NCBI GenBank assembly: GCA_958450365.1
Contig: CAUEEP010000730.1
Coordinates: 1,226,001-1,290,000 of the forward strand
From: Mesorhabditis belari
Taxonomy: Eukaryota > Nematoda > Chromadorea > Rhabditida > Rhabditidae
Direction: 5' to 3'
DNA: 64,000 bases
The notes under the pieces were generated by a model, which did no database searches, was not told the origin of the DNA, and was given only the letters and a program-made list of their open reading frames with translations. Below, piece by piece: positions 11,345 to 25,120 of the stretch; the first letter of the stretch is position 1; each line of letters opens with the position of its first letter. The translations under genes were made by a program, and so were the position numbers.

Positions 11345-13690
11345 TTTTAAGATTATTAAAGGAAAAGGGGGAGAGGGGGGCCAAATAGGCTTGCGAGCAG
11401 GTCTTCTAGTATGCAATGCTGATTGAAGCAAGCGTCGATGCAAGGTCCAGCGGGGAATATTCTTGTTTGAAGTTTGCTTGAAAAGAATGGCTCCATCGTT
11501 CAACGTCAAATTCGGATCCTTCTTGAAAGCTTCCGTAAGGAATCGGTCTTCATTCTTTGTTGTAATCCTCGGTCGTCCCTTTTTCCTACATCTGTGCACA
11601 TTTCCAGACGCATTCATTTTTGCCATAACAAGAAAAACTGTTGTGGGCGTACATCCTAAGAGGCGAGCAACGTCTTGTCGTGACATCCCTTGTTTCCTTG
11701 CCTTGACGATCATTTCTTTATCCGGAGTTGACAAATACGCTCCTGGCATCTAAAAAAAATAAATTAGTACCAGTAAACAAGAAGCGAACGAAAATAATCA
11801 AAAATTTTTCCAGGTGTTAAAAGACTTTTGCACCACGATTTTCAGGGGTGTTTTGAAAATTATATTTTTTTCTCGATGAATAAGTTTTGTATAGCGACAG
11901 CGTTTGTGTAAATAAATTGTACATATATTTGTGTAACTAAAATTATTAATAGCTTAAAGAGCGCCATGAAATTTATCAAAGAAAATCGATGTAACTTTTT
12001 CGAAAATTGGTGTTAAGAGACTTTTGCACATGACTGTAGTTGTGAATCGAAAAACCTTTAGCGATACGTTGATTTGGACTTTTCGCCGTTAATCAGCCCC
12101 AATCGAAAGTGTCTTCTCCGATTGGATCAAACAACAATTGCTGACAATAACAGTCAATCCTCAGACATTCCTTTTCTTTCCTCCATCGAATCTCCAGACG
12201 AGTCACCATCGACTGAGTTTGAGCATAAAAACGAATCAGATTTCAATCGAATACTTCGCAGATCTCATGAGATAAGTGATAAACTAAAGAAAGCAACAGT
12301 AATGCCGATAACGAAATTGATGCGTGAGAATCGACTAAGCCACGGTGGATTGCGTGCATTACGGAAGAAACTAGATGAAGATATTATCGATATGCCTGTG
12401 AGTGATCCCCTTTGTGAACATCGAGACTTTCTCCAAAAAACCGTTTTCGATTATGAGTTCACTTTTGACTCTCTACCACTTTTCCCCGAACCCGTCAACG
12501 AAAATTTTTTAAAGTTTCTGTTAAAAAGTGGGCTTGACACGGAAGTGATTGAAGATTTGATGACTGAAAGTATAACTTGGTATTTATTGAGGATTGATGA
12601 CTTCAAAAAGTATCGTGCCACTTTGATTAAATGCTTTCGAGCTTTATCCGACTTTTACGAGACAAACGATGCCGAGTTATTCCGCGAACAAATTGCTGCA
12701 TTTCAAACTGCTTTCAAAAGAAATCCTTGGTCAGGCGATATCGCTGACTCACCGACACATCTACGCTTGGTTGTTTATAAAAATGAGAAAACGGTGCCAG
12801 ATGCATGGTATTTACTTTCAAGAAAAGAATCACTTTTTGTTCGATGCGATTACTCTGAATTTCGCAAGTTTTCTCCATTTCTTGAATCGTCCAAAAATCT
12901 CGATAACATCTCGTTTTTCGATGTTGAATCACCAAACGATCCATTGAGGAAAGTGGAGAATCGGTTGCTGATTCATCCTAGTCAACCCACTTACAGCCAT
13001 TACTGCCATTATATCACCAAAAACTTCATGATTGGCTCCGATCAGTTTCTCCCCGCTATGCATTGCTCTTTAGAACGATATGAGAAAAATGCAAAGGCTT
13101 TCTCGTTGCTCGAAATTCTTCGGAAATTTTCTCATTTATATTCAAAAAGCACTCATTCATTTGATAATTATTTGTTTGATCTGCATGCAACTTATGATAA
13201 TGTAATGGTAACAGCGCAGATGAGAAAAATCGATCTCTACTCAAACGAACAGCTGAACATCGAACAGCTGAACAACCGCAGTGCATTACAAAAAGTGTAC
13301 AGTGATTTTTTCTGGACTATTGATAGAGAAATTGCAAACATAAAGGAGATTTATCATAAGCTTTCCAGGCTTGAATCTTGTAGAAAAAATTTGTGTGAAT
13401 GGAAGCAATCAGCACAATATTTTTACTTTTTACAAACGAAAAAAACGGGCACTTTGTCGGAGTTTATTCTATTAACAATGCCAACTTGGATAAGCAATGA
13501 AACAAACGAAACGGATTTGATTAAATGCATTGATGTGATGAATGGTTGTATTACTAAAAGAAGCTTCAAATATGAGCAAATTGACGATGAAAATCTTGCT
13601 CGGATCACGGTTGATCGATTGCTTTTTGTTGTTGAGGAATTCATTGGATTCATGGAGAAATTGGGTAATTACATTTCCAATCACAATTAG
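7898..13690 (+). CDS. Divergent protein kinase with long unknown C-terminal region
   Basis: Eight exons with consistent phase: 7898-7962, 8162-8358, 8678-8801, 8847-8979, 9059-9120, 9686-9811, 9952-10024 and 12062-13690, giving 802 residues. Kinase landmarks in order are the Gly loop GRGNFG (8-13), the ATP-binding Lys at 27 (AAKW), HRDLKPEN (122-129), DFG (142-144), MSPE in place of APE (164-167), DVYSIGLVLWE, and the subdomain XI Arg in TARPAI. The sequence should be catalytically competent. It resembles TKL/MAP3K kinases such as the TAK1 or MLK group in the activation segment, but I cannot place it firmly. Residues 261-802 come almost entirely from one 1.6-kb exon and contain an acidic Ser-rich linker, then a mostly helical region with FWTIDREIANIKEIY near the end; I recognise no family. 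Introns are invaded: tRNA-like sequences lie in introns 2 and 5, and a broken Tc1-family element fills intron 7. Confidence 0.82.
8560..8632 (+). pseudogene. tRNA-like sequence in kinase intron 2
   Basis: A-box TGGTGTAATGG and B-box GGGTTTGAGTCCC lie at tRNA spacing. The acceptor arm TGAGTTG/TGGCGCA pairs with one mismatch (allowing G-T), and four of five T-stem pairs hold, so this is the best preserved of the four tRNA-like copies. The anticodon stem does not fold convincingly. No CCA is encoded, as expected for a eukaryote. Confidence 0.5.
9374..9444 (+). pseudogene. tRNA-like sequence in kinase intron 5
   Basis: A-box TGGCCGAGTGG and B-box GGGTTCGAGTCC are present, but the acceptor and T stems are broken. 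It is followed by TTTTGACTTTTTC, and the copy at 60.80 kb is followed by nearly the same tail, which suggests a tRNA-derived retroposed repeat rather than a decayed single gene. Confidence 0.5.
10264..11749 (-). pseudogene. Broken Tc1/mariner transposase
   Basis: The N-terminal part starts at 11749 and has the paired helix-turn-helix arrangement of Tc1-type transposases (MSRQDVARLLG, then the RKKGRPRIT GRPR-like linker). The C-terminal part (10578-10264) carries the conserved PDLNVIENLW block around the second catalytic Asp. A middle piece (10906-10604) survives in another frame (RRPVRKRYQLKYLQPTVKRG). Between the first two lies a T-homopolymer tract of about 390 bases that replaces or interrupts the coding sequence. 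With frameshifts and this tract it cannot be active as written. Confidence 0.85.
10954..11340. repeat. T-rich homopolymer tract (likely assembly artefact)
   Basis: Runs of T reaching tens to about 85 bases, broken only by single G or short G runs, inside a transposase coding region. Such a tract is unlikely in real coding DNA and looks like low-quality consensus or polymerase slippage. Confidence 0.7.
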
Positions 13691-13775
13691 AGTGTGTTCC
13701 TTGCAGACAACGTGTTTTCTAAAAACAAAAGATTTTCCAAACGATAGATTATAGCTTTTCTTCAACGTTTTGGTA

Positions 13776-14095
13776 GCTTGCAAATCCTAGCTTGCAAATC
13801 CTAGCCTACCAATCCTAGCCTACCAATCCTAGCTTACCAATCCTAGCTTACCAATCCTAGCTTACCAATCCTAGCTTACCAATCCTAGCTTACCAATCCT
13901 AGCTTACCAATCCTAGCTTATCAATCCTAGCTTACCAATCCTAGCTTACCAATCCTAGCTTATCAATCCTAGCTTATCAATCCTAGCTTACCAATCCTAG
14001 CTTACCAATCCTAGCTTGCCAATCCTAGCCTACCAATTCTAGCTTGCCAATTCTAGCTTGCCAATCCTAGCTTGTCAATCCTGGTTTACCAATCC
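13776..14095. repeat. Minisatellite, 14-bp unit
   Basis: More than twenty tandem units of AATCCTAGCTTACC with TTGCC, CTACC and TTATC variants, directly downstream of the kinase stop codon, so probably in its 3' flank. Confidence 0.95.
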
Positions 14096-14789
14096 AAATG
14101 CGCCAAATATAAGCTACCGTAAACCTATGTTTTGCATAAGCAAACTTTTTAAGATCTAAATTGAAAAATTAAAATGTAATTAAATGTTTTGCGCTTTTTT
14201 TTCTCCTACTCTTTCCATAACTTTTTGTTTTTTTTTCTCTTTTTCAAACAGGTTATATTGGTAATTCCTACTATTTAGAGTAGCGCATAGAAAAGAAAAG
14301 TGTGATTGTGAGAGAAAAATGGATGCTTTTCTCCCAGTAATAGGGTAAATTCTAGTGATAATTGCCTCTACGCTTTATAAATCATTTTTTTTTTGAGTTC
14401 CGCAACTCCTTCGCGTAGACCTAAAATGCCCTCACTAGGCTGGGAATTTTATGTCAAAGTATGTAGATGTGAGCAGCAAAGAGACTCGAGCACAGTGCAA
14501 TCTATGCCCAATTGCAAAATCCAATCTAAAACCCAATTGCAAACTATTTTAAAATGCTGTGTAAAATTTAAAGAAAACATTTAAAACAGAAAAAGTTAAG
14601 AAACTCTATTAAAAACTTATATGTTTTACGAATTTACTAGGCTACTAATGTCTACATTTGCACTAGAACGATTCAAAAACAAATTCCACGCCCTAAAAAA
14701 ACCTAAATTCTTAAATAAAACTATCCATTACTACAGTTTAAGAAAATTTTGCACATTTTTTCGCCCGGCCTTTTTATAGCTTTGCTTAA

Positions 14790-14992
14790 AGAGCGCACCT
14801 TTTAGAAAATGCGTTGTCGGAAGTTTGTCGGATGAATTGTTTGACAAAAAAGTTGTCAATGCAAATTTGTCTGACAACAAGGAGCACACTCTAGTCACAA
14901 TTATGGAGTATCGAAAAACAAACAATTGAAAACAATTTAGTGAGAAGAATCGATGAAGCAGAGGAAAACGGCTTTGATCCCCAGAAAAAATT
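14790..14992 (+). pseudogene. Possible exon or decayed coding fragment
   Basis: After a CACTCTAG acceptor, a frame reads an acidic hydrophilic stretch (RRIDEAEENGFDPQKK) and ends at a strong donor GTAAGT at 14993. An overlapping frame just upstream also looks coding (SLSDELFDKKVVNANLSDN). No start, partner exons or family could be found. Confidence 0.2.
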
Positions 14993-15047
14993 GTAAGTTT
15001 TTAAATGATAAGCGTGCTTGACATCTCAAAAAGTAAACCATTCTAAG

Positions 15048-15160
15048 TACCGTATTTCCTCTAATAGTAGTGCACCCCACCGAGCCGAGTTGGTGACTAT
15101 TTTACGGTTTTCAAGCTTTCACAGAAGCTTAACAATATTACGGTAATAGCCTATTGTGCT
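15048..15160. repeat. MITE family A, truncated copy
   Basis: Begins TACCGTATTT, then CTCTAATAGTAGTGCACC, as in the other family A copies, but lacks the right end. Confidence 0.75.
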
Positions 15161-15206
15161 ACTTCTTGCATTATCTAGGGCAGAGGACTGACGTCATAAC
15201 AACAAA

Positions 15207-15425
15207 TACCGCATTTCTCTAATAGTGCACCCCACCGAGCCGAGTTGGTGACTATTTTACGGTTTCCAAAGTTTTCCCAGAAGCTCAGCACTCTAATCCC
15301 CCACTAGATCTCATCATCAGCTACATTTTCCGATCCCACATCGATGGGTTCTGATAAGGGGTTCTCGAGATTTCGACCAATTTTGGCAAAGCTTAGGGTG
15401 CACTACTATTAGAGAAAATACGGTA
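15207..15425. repeat. MITE family A, full copy
   Basis: Terminal inverted repeats: left TACCGCATTTCTCTAATAG, right GCACTACTATTAGAGAAAAT followed by ACGGTA. The interior shares the CTCGAGATTTCG and CCACATCGATGGGTTCTGATA blocks seen in copies at 18.6, 26.96 and 27.34 kb. The TA ends suit a Tc1/mariner-driven non-autonomous element. Confidence 0.85.
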
Positions 15426-15731
15426 AACTAATTAAGATGGGAATCAAAGGCAGACTATCCATCGATTTTGCAACAACGATTTTGCAGAGAAGTTTTCCCG
15501 AAAATAGCAGCATGATGTAGAGACTTTTTATATTTCATATATTGCATATCTTTTCTATTTTAAAATGTCGCTATGACAAATAAAAGGTTGAGTCACTCGT
15601 TCAATGAATGAACTTCTTTTCTGAAGCCGCAATTTTTAATGTTTTCTTCAAGTAATCGCATAAATTGATGTATTCAACAAGTCAAATACCGAGTAAAGAA
15701 TAAAGAAGAAAGTTTTGAGCTCTTACAAGCT

Positions 15732-15790
15732 TCCAATTAGAGCTCCAGTTAGAGCTCCAGTTAGAGCTCCAGTTAGATAGCTCCAGCTCC
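15732..15790. repeat. Short minisatellite, 12-bp unit
   Basis: Four or more units of AGAGCTCCAGTT, ending in CTCCAG repeats. Confidence 0.8.
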
Positions 15791-18216
15791 AGTTTCTCTC
15801 CTTTTTGTTTTTCTCAAACATGACCAACCATCAAACTTGTACTCCAAACAGGTTACCAACCCCCTTTGCCATCTCGAAGCTCTCCTTTAGGCTGATCCCT
15901 TCTAATATTCGCAGATTGACGAGAATAATGAAGTTGAATATTGAAGAGAAGGTGCTCTGAGAATTTTGATAACTTGCTGGCTTTTAGTTCCATTTGTGAG
16001 CAAGGGTTACGTTTCAAAAGCATGGCTAGCAACTCAAATATATTATATTCTACCTCTGTCAATCTTTCAAATCATCAAGTACTGAGTGTTTGTGCCCTGC
16101 TTATCTTACTGTTCCAATTTTGATCGATCACCTAATCGATCAACATTCTCTTTAACGGGACGAGCTTCGGGTTGCCTCTCTTCACCAGTTTGAGCACAGG
16201 AAACGATCGATTGACAACGGGAGCCTGAACTTATTGATACTTGTTGAGTTGACTTTGAAGTCTTTTCGCATTTCACTCTCTAAACTTACAATAAAGAAGT
16301 CAGCCAACAGAAGCATCCCGTTCTGATCGGATCATATTATTTCCATGATCGTTTCTCGATGAACTTCTGACAATTCTGACAAATGAAATCACGACTGAGG
16401 TTGGAAAAATGAAAGTTTTTTCGATTTCTAGCATAAAAATTTGAATCCAAAACTTTTAATGCAGCTACAGAGTTGAAAATTTATTTTGGAAATGGTATCA
16501 CTGCTTATTTTGTTTTTATTTGCTACCAACGTTTCAAATAAGCAAGTTTACTTCATGGAGAAGCATCAAATTTCAAAATCCATCTTTCAACTTTTTTAAA
16601 AGCGCTTAAACAAGTCCCAAAAAAACATTTCAATAAACAAATAACACTAACCTGATATGGCCATCTCTGTTAGCAATGGGCGTCGACTCATCAGTGCCAT
16701 ATAGCGTTATAAAATGAGGTAAATCAACATCTTTGCATAGTGATTATCAGTAGCCTAGGTCCTCTCATGCAACGCCATTCATCATAAAAATCCAGCGGTC
16801 AACATGCGCTCGAATTTGATCGAATTGATCGTTTCATCCAGAAGTGTCGTTATTTTTTGCAATGAATGCAATCACTTTCACTTTCATTGTCAGAGGAATC
16901 GGATCTGGATAACTCTTGCATATCCTCCTCTTGATCTGATCCATCGCTGTCTTCACTATCGAGTAATAGCACGTTTCCAAATTTGAATCCATTTGTAGAA
17001 CACTCATCATCATGAAAAGAAAATAATATTGTAAATAATTTTATGGAAAAAGAAAGAAATCACAAATTGAATAAGTATAGTAATCGATTTTTGTTCTGTC
17101 AATATGATGCATGTCTGTTGACAAGCTTAGGATATTTTGGATTGAGTTTTGATCTGTCAAAACAATGTTATATTCAAAACTGTCTCAAAATTTGAGAGTC
17201 TCCTTTGAAAACCCTAAATAGCGTCTTTTCAACTTTATCATTTTTTAGGTCACTGTGAGACGGCAGTCCACTCGGGGGTCACCGGTGACCCACTTTGTCC
17301 CAGACGACATTCCACTGGGGCGGCACCGGTGGCCCACTTTGTCCCCACTGGGTCACTGGTGGGTCACGTCGTCGTCAATGTGTTAAATAATATTAGAAGT
17401 TTTTGTAAATTTGGGAATACTGTAGACATATTCACTGACAGTTCACTGTAGATAAAAAAGGAGACTAGAACTAAAATCTTTCGATTTATTGACAGAGTGG
17501 TCCAAGCTTGCGTTAAAAACCTTATTGTAAGTCAAAAACTCAGAAAACCTTCAGCTTTCTCTTCTTTGATGGCGCCTCATCCATAGAAAATCCCGAAAAA
17601 TCTCGAGATCCCAAGTGACGACGAAAATGACAATGATTTTGAAATTATTGAATTCATTAGTTAAGGGTATTTTGTGGAAATCTTATGGTCAATTCAAAAG
17701 TTTTCCCAGTTCTCAAAAGCCAAAAGCCAAAATTATCTCTTCTCATCTTGTTGCTTGTTGTTGTCAATTTTGTTATAAATTGTTATTTATTTTTACAAAT
17801 AAAACAGACCATAGGTAGCTTTTAATCAGAAAATTGATTTCTTTTCCTTTCCTTTGATCTCTTCACAAAATGTCATTGAATTGCTCAATGTACATTTAAA
17901 TGTAAACACGATCGAACTTTGACATTTATGCGTTTTGTCTTTATCTTTATCAATTTGTTCAATTGGGATCCGTTCATTTTCCTTCCATTTCTCTCAATAA
18001 TAGTTCTTACGCTAGGAAAATGGGAAACAACGCCGTTGGGGGAACGAAAAATGCCGTTGGGAGAACGATCTGTTCTGGGCAACCATTCCCAATCAATCGA
18101 TACTTGCTTTAACCGCATCTCTTTTCGAACATTTACTATTCATATTGTTCTATTCTTTTTGCTGAACACTTTTGCAGTTAAGTAAAGCTTTTTCCAGCTT
18201 TTTCGCACCTCAAACG

Positions 18217-19278
18217 ATGTCGGCCCAAATCGAGGAAATCTTTGTCTGCAAAGGGTTGAATTGTGCGTTCTGCAATTCGCCGTGTGAGTTGAACAAACTT
18301 TTATTAGGTTTTAAACTAAGTCTTGAACCTCAAATTGAAAACAAAATTCATTGACAACCGAGTTAATCGTCTCCATTGTTTGCGATGACTTTCGTTCATT
18401 TTACTGGCAATTGGCGAATTCCCCTCTAATAGAAATTTTTTTTTATTATCATTTCTAGCAATAAATCTCACAAATAAACACGAAATAAATGAATTTTCTT
18501 GAAAAAATTTTTTCTAGTGAGAATAGGCCATGATTATTATCCCTGCCCCTTTAAGAACGGCCAGACCAGACTAGAGTGTGTTCTCCGCGATTAATTACCG
18601 TATTTTATCTAATAGTAGTGCACCCTGAGCGTAGCCTAAATTCCTCGAAATCTCGAGAACCGCTTATGAGAACCTATCGATGTGGGGGCGGAAAATGTAG
18701 CTGACGATGAGATCTAGTGGGGGATTTGAGTATTGAGCTTTTGGAAAAGCTTGGAAACTGTAAAATAGTGACCAACTCGACTCGCTTTTTAAAGTTGGGA
18801 GAAAAAAATTTAAATAGATAAATTTTTTTTTTAAAAACGCCTCGGGGTGCACTACTATTTAGCCAAGTTAAAATAAGGTAATTACAGCCTCTCAAGGATT
18901 AAATTCTTAAGCAGTTTACTCAAAAAATCCAGCCTGTGATAGTTTTGACATTTCTTTTAATATCTCGCATCTTGATAGGCAATTAATAGCAACTATCTAC
19001 AGTAGATCCTATCAACCTATCAAGATTTTCTAAATTTAGTCGCACCAACGCCGAACGACTTGAAATCACCGACGAGACTTCTGTGCGGCGTTGGGATCTG
19101 CAAGGAGTGCTTCGATCGGAAAAGGGGAGAAAATGAGAATGATGAGAGATTGATGAGTGACCAAATGATAGATTCGGTGAGAGAAATGACTCAGGCTCAG
19201 GCTCAGGAGTGGCAGAAGCGAGCCAAGCGAGTAGAAGAAGCAATTATCGATGGAACCAACTGGGAGCACTTTTGCTAG
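18217..19278 (+). CDS. Small protein with a degenerate RING-like N-terminal half
   Basis: Two exons, 18217-18283 and 19040-19278, joined in phase, give 101 residues. Cysteines follow the first half of a RING (CAFC, then CGVGICKEC), but the usual His of CGH is Val and no final Cys pair follows. The rest is a charged helix rich in Gln and Glu (AQAQEWQKRAKRVEEA). The next gene begins with an orthodox RING, so this may be a decayed duplicate. Alternatively its second exon may splice at a GTAGAA donor near 19233 into that gene's RING exon, making one longer protein. The intron contains a family A MITE. Confidence 0.5.
18596..18880. repeat. MITE family A, copy in intron
   Basis: Starts TACCGTATTTTATCTAATAG and ends GTGCACTACTATTTAG...AAGGTA. 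The interior has the TCCTCGAAATCTCGAGAACC and GACGATGAGATCTAGTGGGG blocks of the family. Confidence 0.85.
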
Positions 19279-19788
19279 CCCACCGACACAAGCTAGTGGG
19301 TTTTAGCATCAGGTTTTAGCATCGCCAAAAACCTAGTAGGTCAACTAGATCACAACTACGAAGAGTGTTACTTAGAAACTAAAGTAGAGACTGGAATTGC
19401 TGGGTTTGCTTCATTTGTAGGGATAAGCGGCTGAGTAACGACTGTATTATAGTTGGCTCTGGTCCCAGTGAACCCCATGGTTTCGGTTTTGGCTTTGAAC
19501 CGTGCGGCTTCGAGCAATCCTCCAGCAAGAAAGCAAAGAAATCCGGTCATTTGAAACATCAGTGTCATTATCGGGAAAATTGCTTCCGAAATCCGACTCC
19601 AGCCTACTTCTTGATTGGTTTGTTTGAGGATACTGACGAAGAATTAGATTATATTGGATACTGACGAAGAATTCGATTATATTTTAGAAATCCTCAACAA
19701 CAAGGCAATCGTTTTTTCACCGAAGAAAAATGGATACATTCTTGCTAAGGTTTCACTTTGAAAATGCAAAAATTAATGAAAATTTTAG

Positions 19789-22849
<3,061 letters not shown>

Positions 22850-23280
22850 ATCGATCTTGTTTTTGTTTTCCATTTATTTTTGCAATGGTTATTTATTGTT
22901 TATTCGTTTTTCTAGATATGAGATTTTTTGAAAAAAATAAAAAAAGATTCTGATCATTTTTAATCTACTTACACGGGGTATTTTTCCTTTCAAAAACCTC
23001 AACAAAAAAAAAAGGGGGTTTGCTAGCTTTAATTAGTAGAAATATAGAAATAATATACACCAATTGACCAAAATCGACTAATGGAAATTTTTCATAACAT
23101 TTGGGGGCGGTGTGGCGTTTGTTAATTTGGTGAAATGAGAAAAGAAACTATTATCGCATCGACAGCCCTGCCCTCTTAAAAAAAGGCTGGGAAAGGTTGA
23201 AAAATGTCATTAGCCTGGTTTAGTTTGTCTGATTTTTCAAATTTCGTTTAGCCGTCGATTTAAAAAGTTTATGCCAGAAC

Positions 23281-23553
23281 AACCGTAAATACTGTAATAG
23301 TACCGTAAATACTGTAATAGTACCCCACCCCCATAATGACGGCGCGGAGTTAGATTGCGTAGTCTAGCTTTGGACGCGTTTTTCTCGATACTGGTTTATG
23401 CTACAATGCGCGCTTAGGTATCAAAAAATAGCCCTGAATTTCAGCTATTTTTTGATACCAAAGAAGCATTTTTTGAAAGTACGAGCGCTTTGAAAAAAAT
23501 GAAATACTAAAAAGGTTTGCGACTACCCGACTACCGGACGAAATTTTACCGTA
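23281..23553. repeat. MITE family B, copy with duplicated left end
   Basis: CCGTAAATACTGTAATAGTA occurs twice in tandem at the left end. The interior matches the copies at 22.2 and 32.2 kb, and the right terminal repeat is eroded to CCGTA. Confidence 0.85.
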
Positions 23554-23619
23554 TCCTTGACTCAAATACATACTAGAAATGGATGCTTGTCTTTCAAGGA
23601 TGCTCAACAAGCCCTAAAG

Positions 23620-23760
23620 TCTTGTGGCAGCTTACCAAGCCCTAAAGCTCAACAAGCCCAAGCTCAACAAGCCCAAGCTCAACAAGCCCAAGCTCAACAA
23701 GCCCAAGCTCAACAAGCCCAAGCTCACCAAGCCCAAGCTCACCAAGCCCAAGCTCTAAAG
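23620..23760. repeat. Minisatellite, 15-bp unit
   Basis: Tandem CAACAAGCCCAAGCT units with CACC variants, about nine copies. Confidence 0.9.
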
Positions 23761-25120
23761 TTTTGTGTCTTGTCTTCAAGTTCTACAAGCTTTAAAAGTT
23801 TTGTGCAAACGATATTTACAGTGATGTAATTCTATTAATTTGTATTTAAACATAATGCAAATGTTTGATAATGATATTTATTAGCATCTATTTACAGACA
23901 ATTGATATGATTGGAGTACAATTGGACCAATCATCAACATTGGGCAAATAGGTTAAGGGGGGTTTTTTTTTTGAATTGAGAGACGTTTTCTAAAACAAAA
24001 TACAAAAAATGATAGAATTTCAAATCGAAATTGACTAGTTAAAGACCAAAAAAAAGGGGATTTTGAGCGAAAAGACGATTTTTTGATTTTGGGATCGGCC
24101 GAGCAACGAGTGAAAGACGAGTTTTCGAAATTGGCTTTTGGTTTTTGGTTTTTTGTTTTTTGTTTTTGAAAGAGACCTGGAAATTTTCTTGATTGTCAAC
24201 AAAACTAGTTGATTAGTTATTTTGTAGAAAGTCTTCTTAACTCAAACGAACTTTGGCCCAAAAAAAAGCACCCGAAGGGAGTCCACGAGTTGAGATGACA
24301 AAGGTGAAAGAGAAAAGGAGCTCTCTTTGCCTTCTTTTAGGCTCTCTTTGCCTTCTTGCGGAAGTAGCAGCACACCATGCACTGGAAATTTGTTTTCTTT
24401 TACTTTTTACTGTAATTTTCCATCTTTATTATTAATTTAATTTGTTATTTAGATAGAATTGAAGCTGTTTTCATGTTGTCAAGCTCAGTCTTCATCTTTT
24501 GCTTCAGCTTTTGCTTTAGAATTGCCTTTCAGTTCTTAATATTGAAAAGATGTCTAGTCTTTAATTGAATACTTTATTTAAGTATAGGTTATATTCTATA
24601 GCTTATAGGACAAGCATTATGCATTGTAGTTGAACTTTTAACACGATATCTTGAAGCATTGAAGTTGACTTTTCGCGATAGAAAGTGCTTGAAGCTTGAA
24701 GAAGTGATTCATTCACCCCCTTTTCCCCTAATCATCACTCCAACCATCAATCCCATCAATCCCAATATTTGCCAACAATATTCCCCTCTCTCTTGCCTTC
24801 GGATCATGTCTTTTCCTTCTTCTTTTTTGAAATCTTGATTGGGACTGGGGTCTCTCCTTTCTACCCAAAGAAATGCACTCGAGAATCTTTCCGGGATTCC
24901 CCCTTCCATCAATCCCACCTCTCAATCTTTTCTATTCACACCACTTCACTCACAAGAGTGCACCAATCGAGAGAACACGTGTTTTTTCAATCTTTCGAGA
25001 GGACAATGACGTAGAATATTGGGATTATAGAATTGTAGGAACTTTGATCAACTGATTAAAGGCTTCTACAGCTGAGTAAAGGCTTCTACAGCTGATTAAA
25101 GGCTTCTATGAATTGAACTT

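Larger units (their letters stand above)
10036..12038 (-). mobile_element. Tc1/mariner-family DNA transposon, defective, inside kinase intron 7
   Basis: Flanked by TA. Long terminal inverted repeats of roughly 200 bp begin near ATCATGTGCAAAAGTC on the left and end GACTTTTGCACATGACTG on the right. The transposase is on the minus strand, opposite to the host gene. The insertion is confined to the intron, whose own splice sites (donor at 10025, acceptor ending at 12061) lie just outside the element, so the kinase frame is intact. Confidence 0.88.
13691..18216. other. Intergenic region with minisatellites and MITEs
   Basis: After the kinase stop comes a 14-bp minisatellite (13776-14095), then AT-rich sequence, a possible coding fragment (14790-14992), two family A MITE copies (15048-15160 and 15207-15425) and a 12-bp minisatellite (15732-15790). 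At 16850-17000 the minus strand reads an acidic DSEDSDGSDQEEDMQE stretch that may be a relic of some coding gene. A GC-rich patch with repeated TGACCCACTTTGTCCC-like segments lies at about 17265-17365, and a short acidic frame at about 17590-17665. None supports a gene model. Confidence 0.5.
22850..25120. other. Intergenic region between convergent genes
   Basis: Lies between the stop of the plus-strand RING gene and the stop of the minus-strand chitin-binding-like gene. It holds a family B MITE (23301-23553, with a duplicated left end from 23281), a 15-bp minisatellite (23620-23760), simple AT-rich DNA, and three 20-bp units AGGCTTCTACAGCTGATTAA near 25060-25110. I see no gene; open frames here have no splice context. 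Confidence 0.6.

Noticed and set aside
13776..14095. CRISPR-like array from regular short repeats
   Set aside because: Units are contiguous with no unique spacers, and the genome is eukaryotic; it is a minisatellite.
17265..17365. piggyBac-type element suggested by the GC-rich patch and an acidic frame nearby
   Set aside because: No TTAA-bounded terminal repeats or catalytic motif could be found; only isolated fragments.
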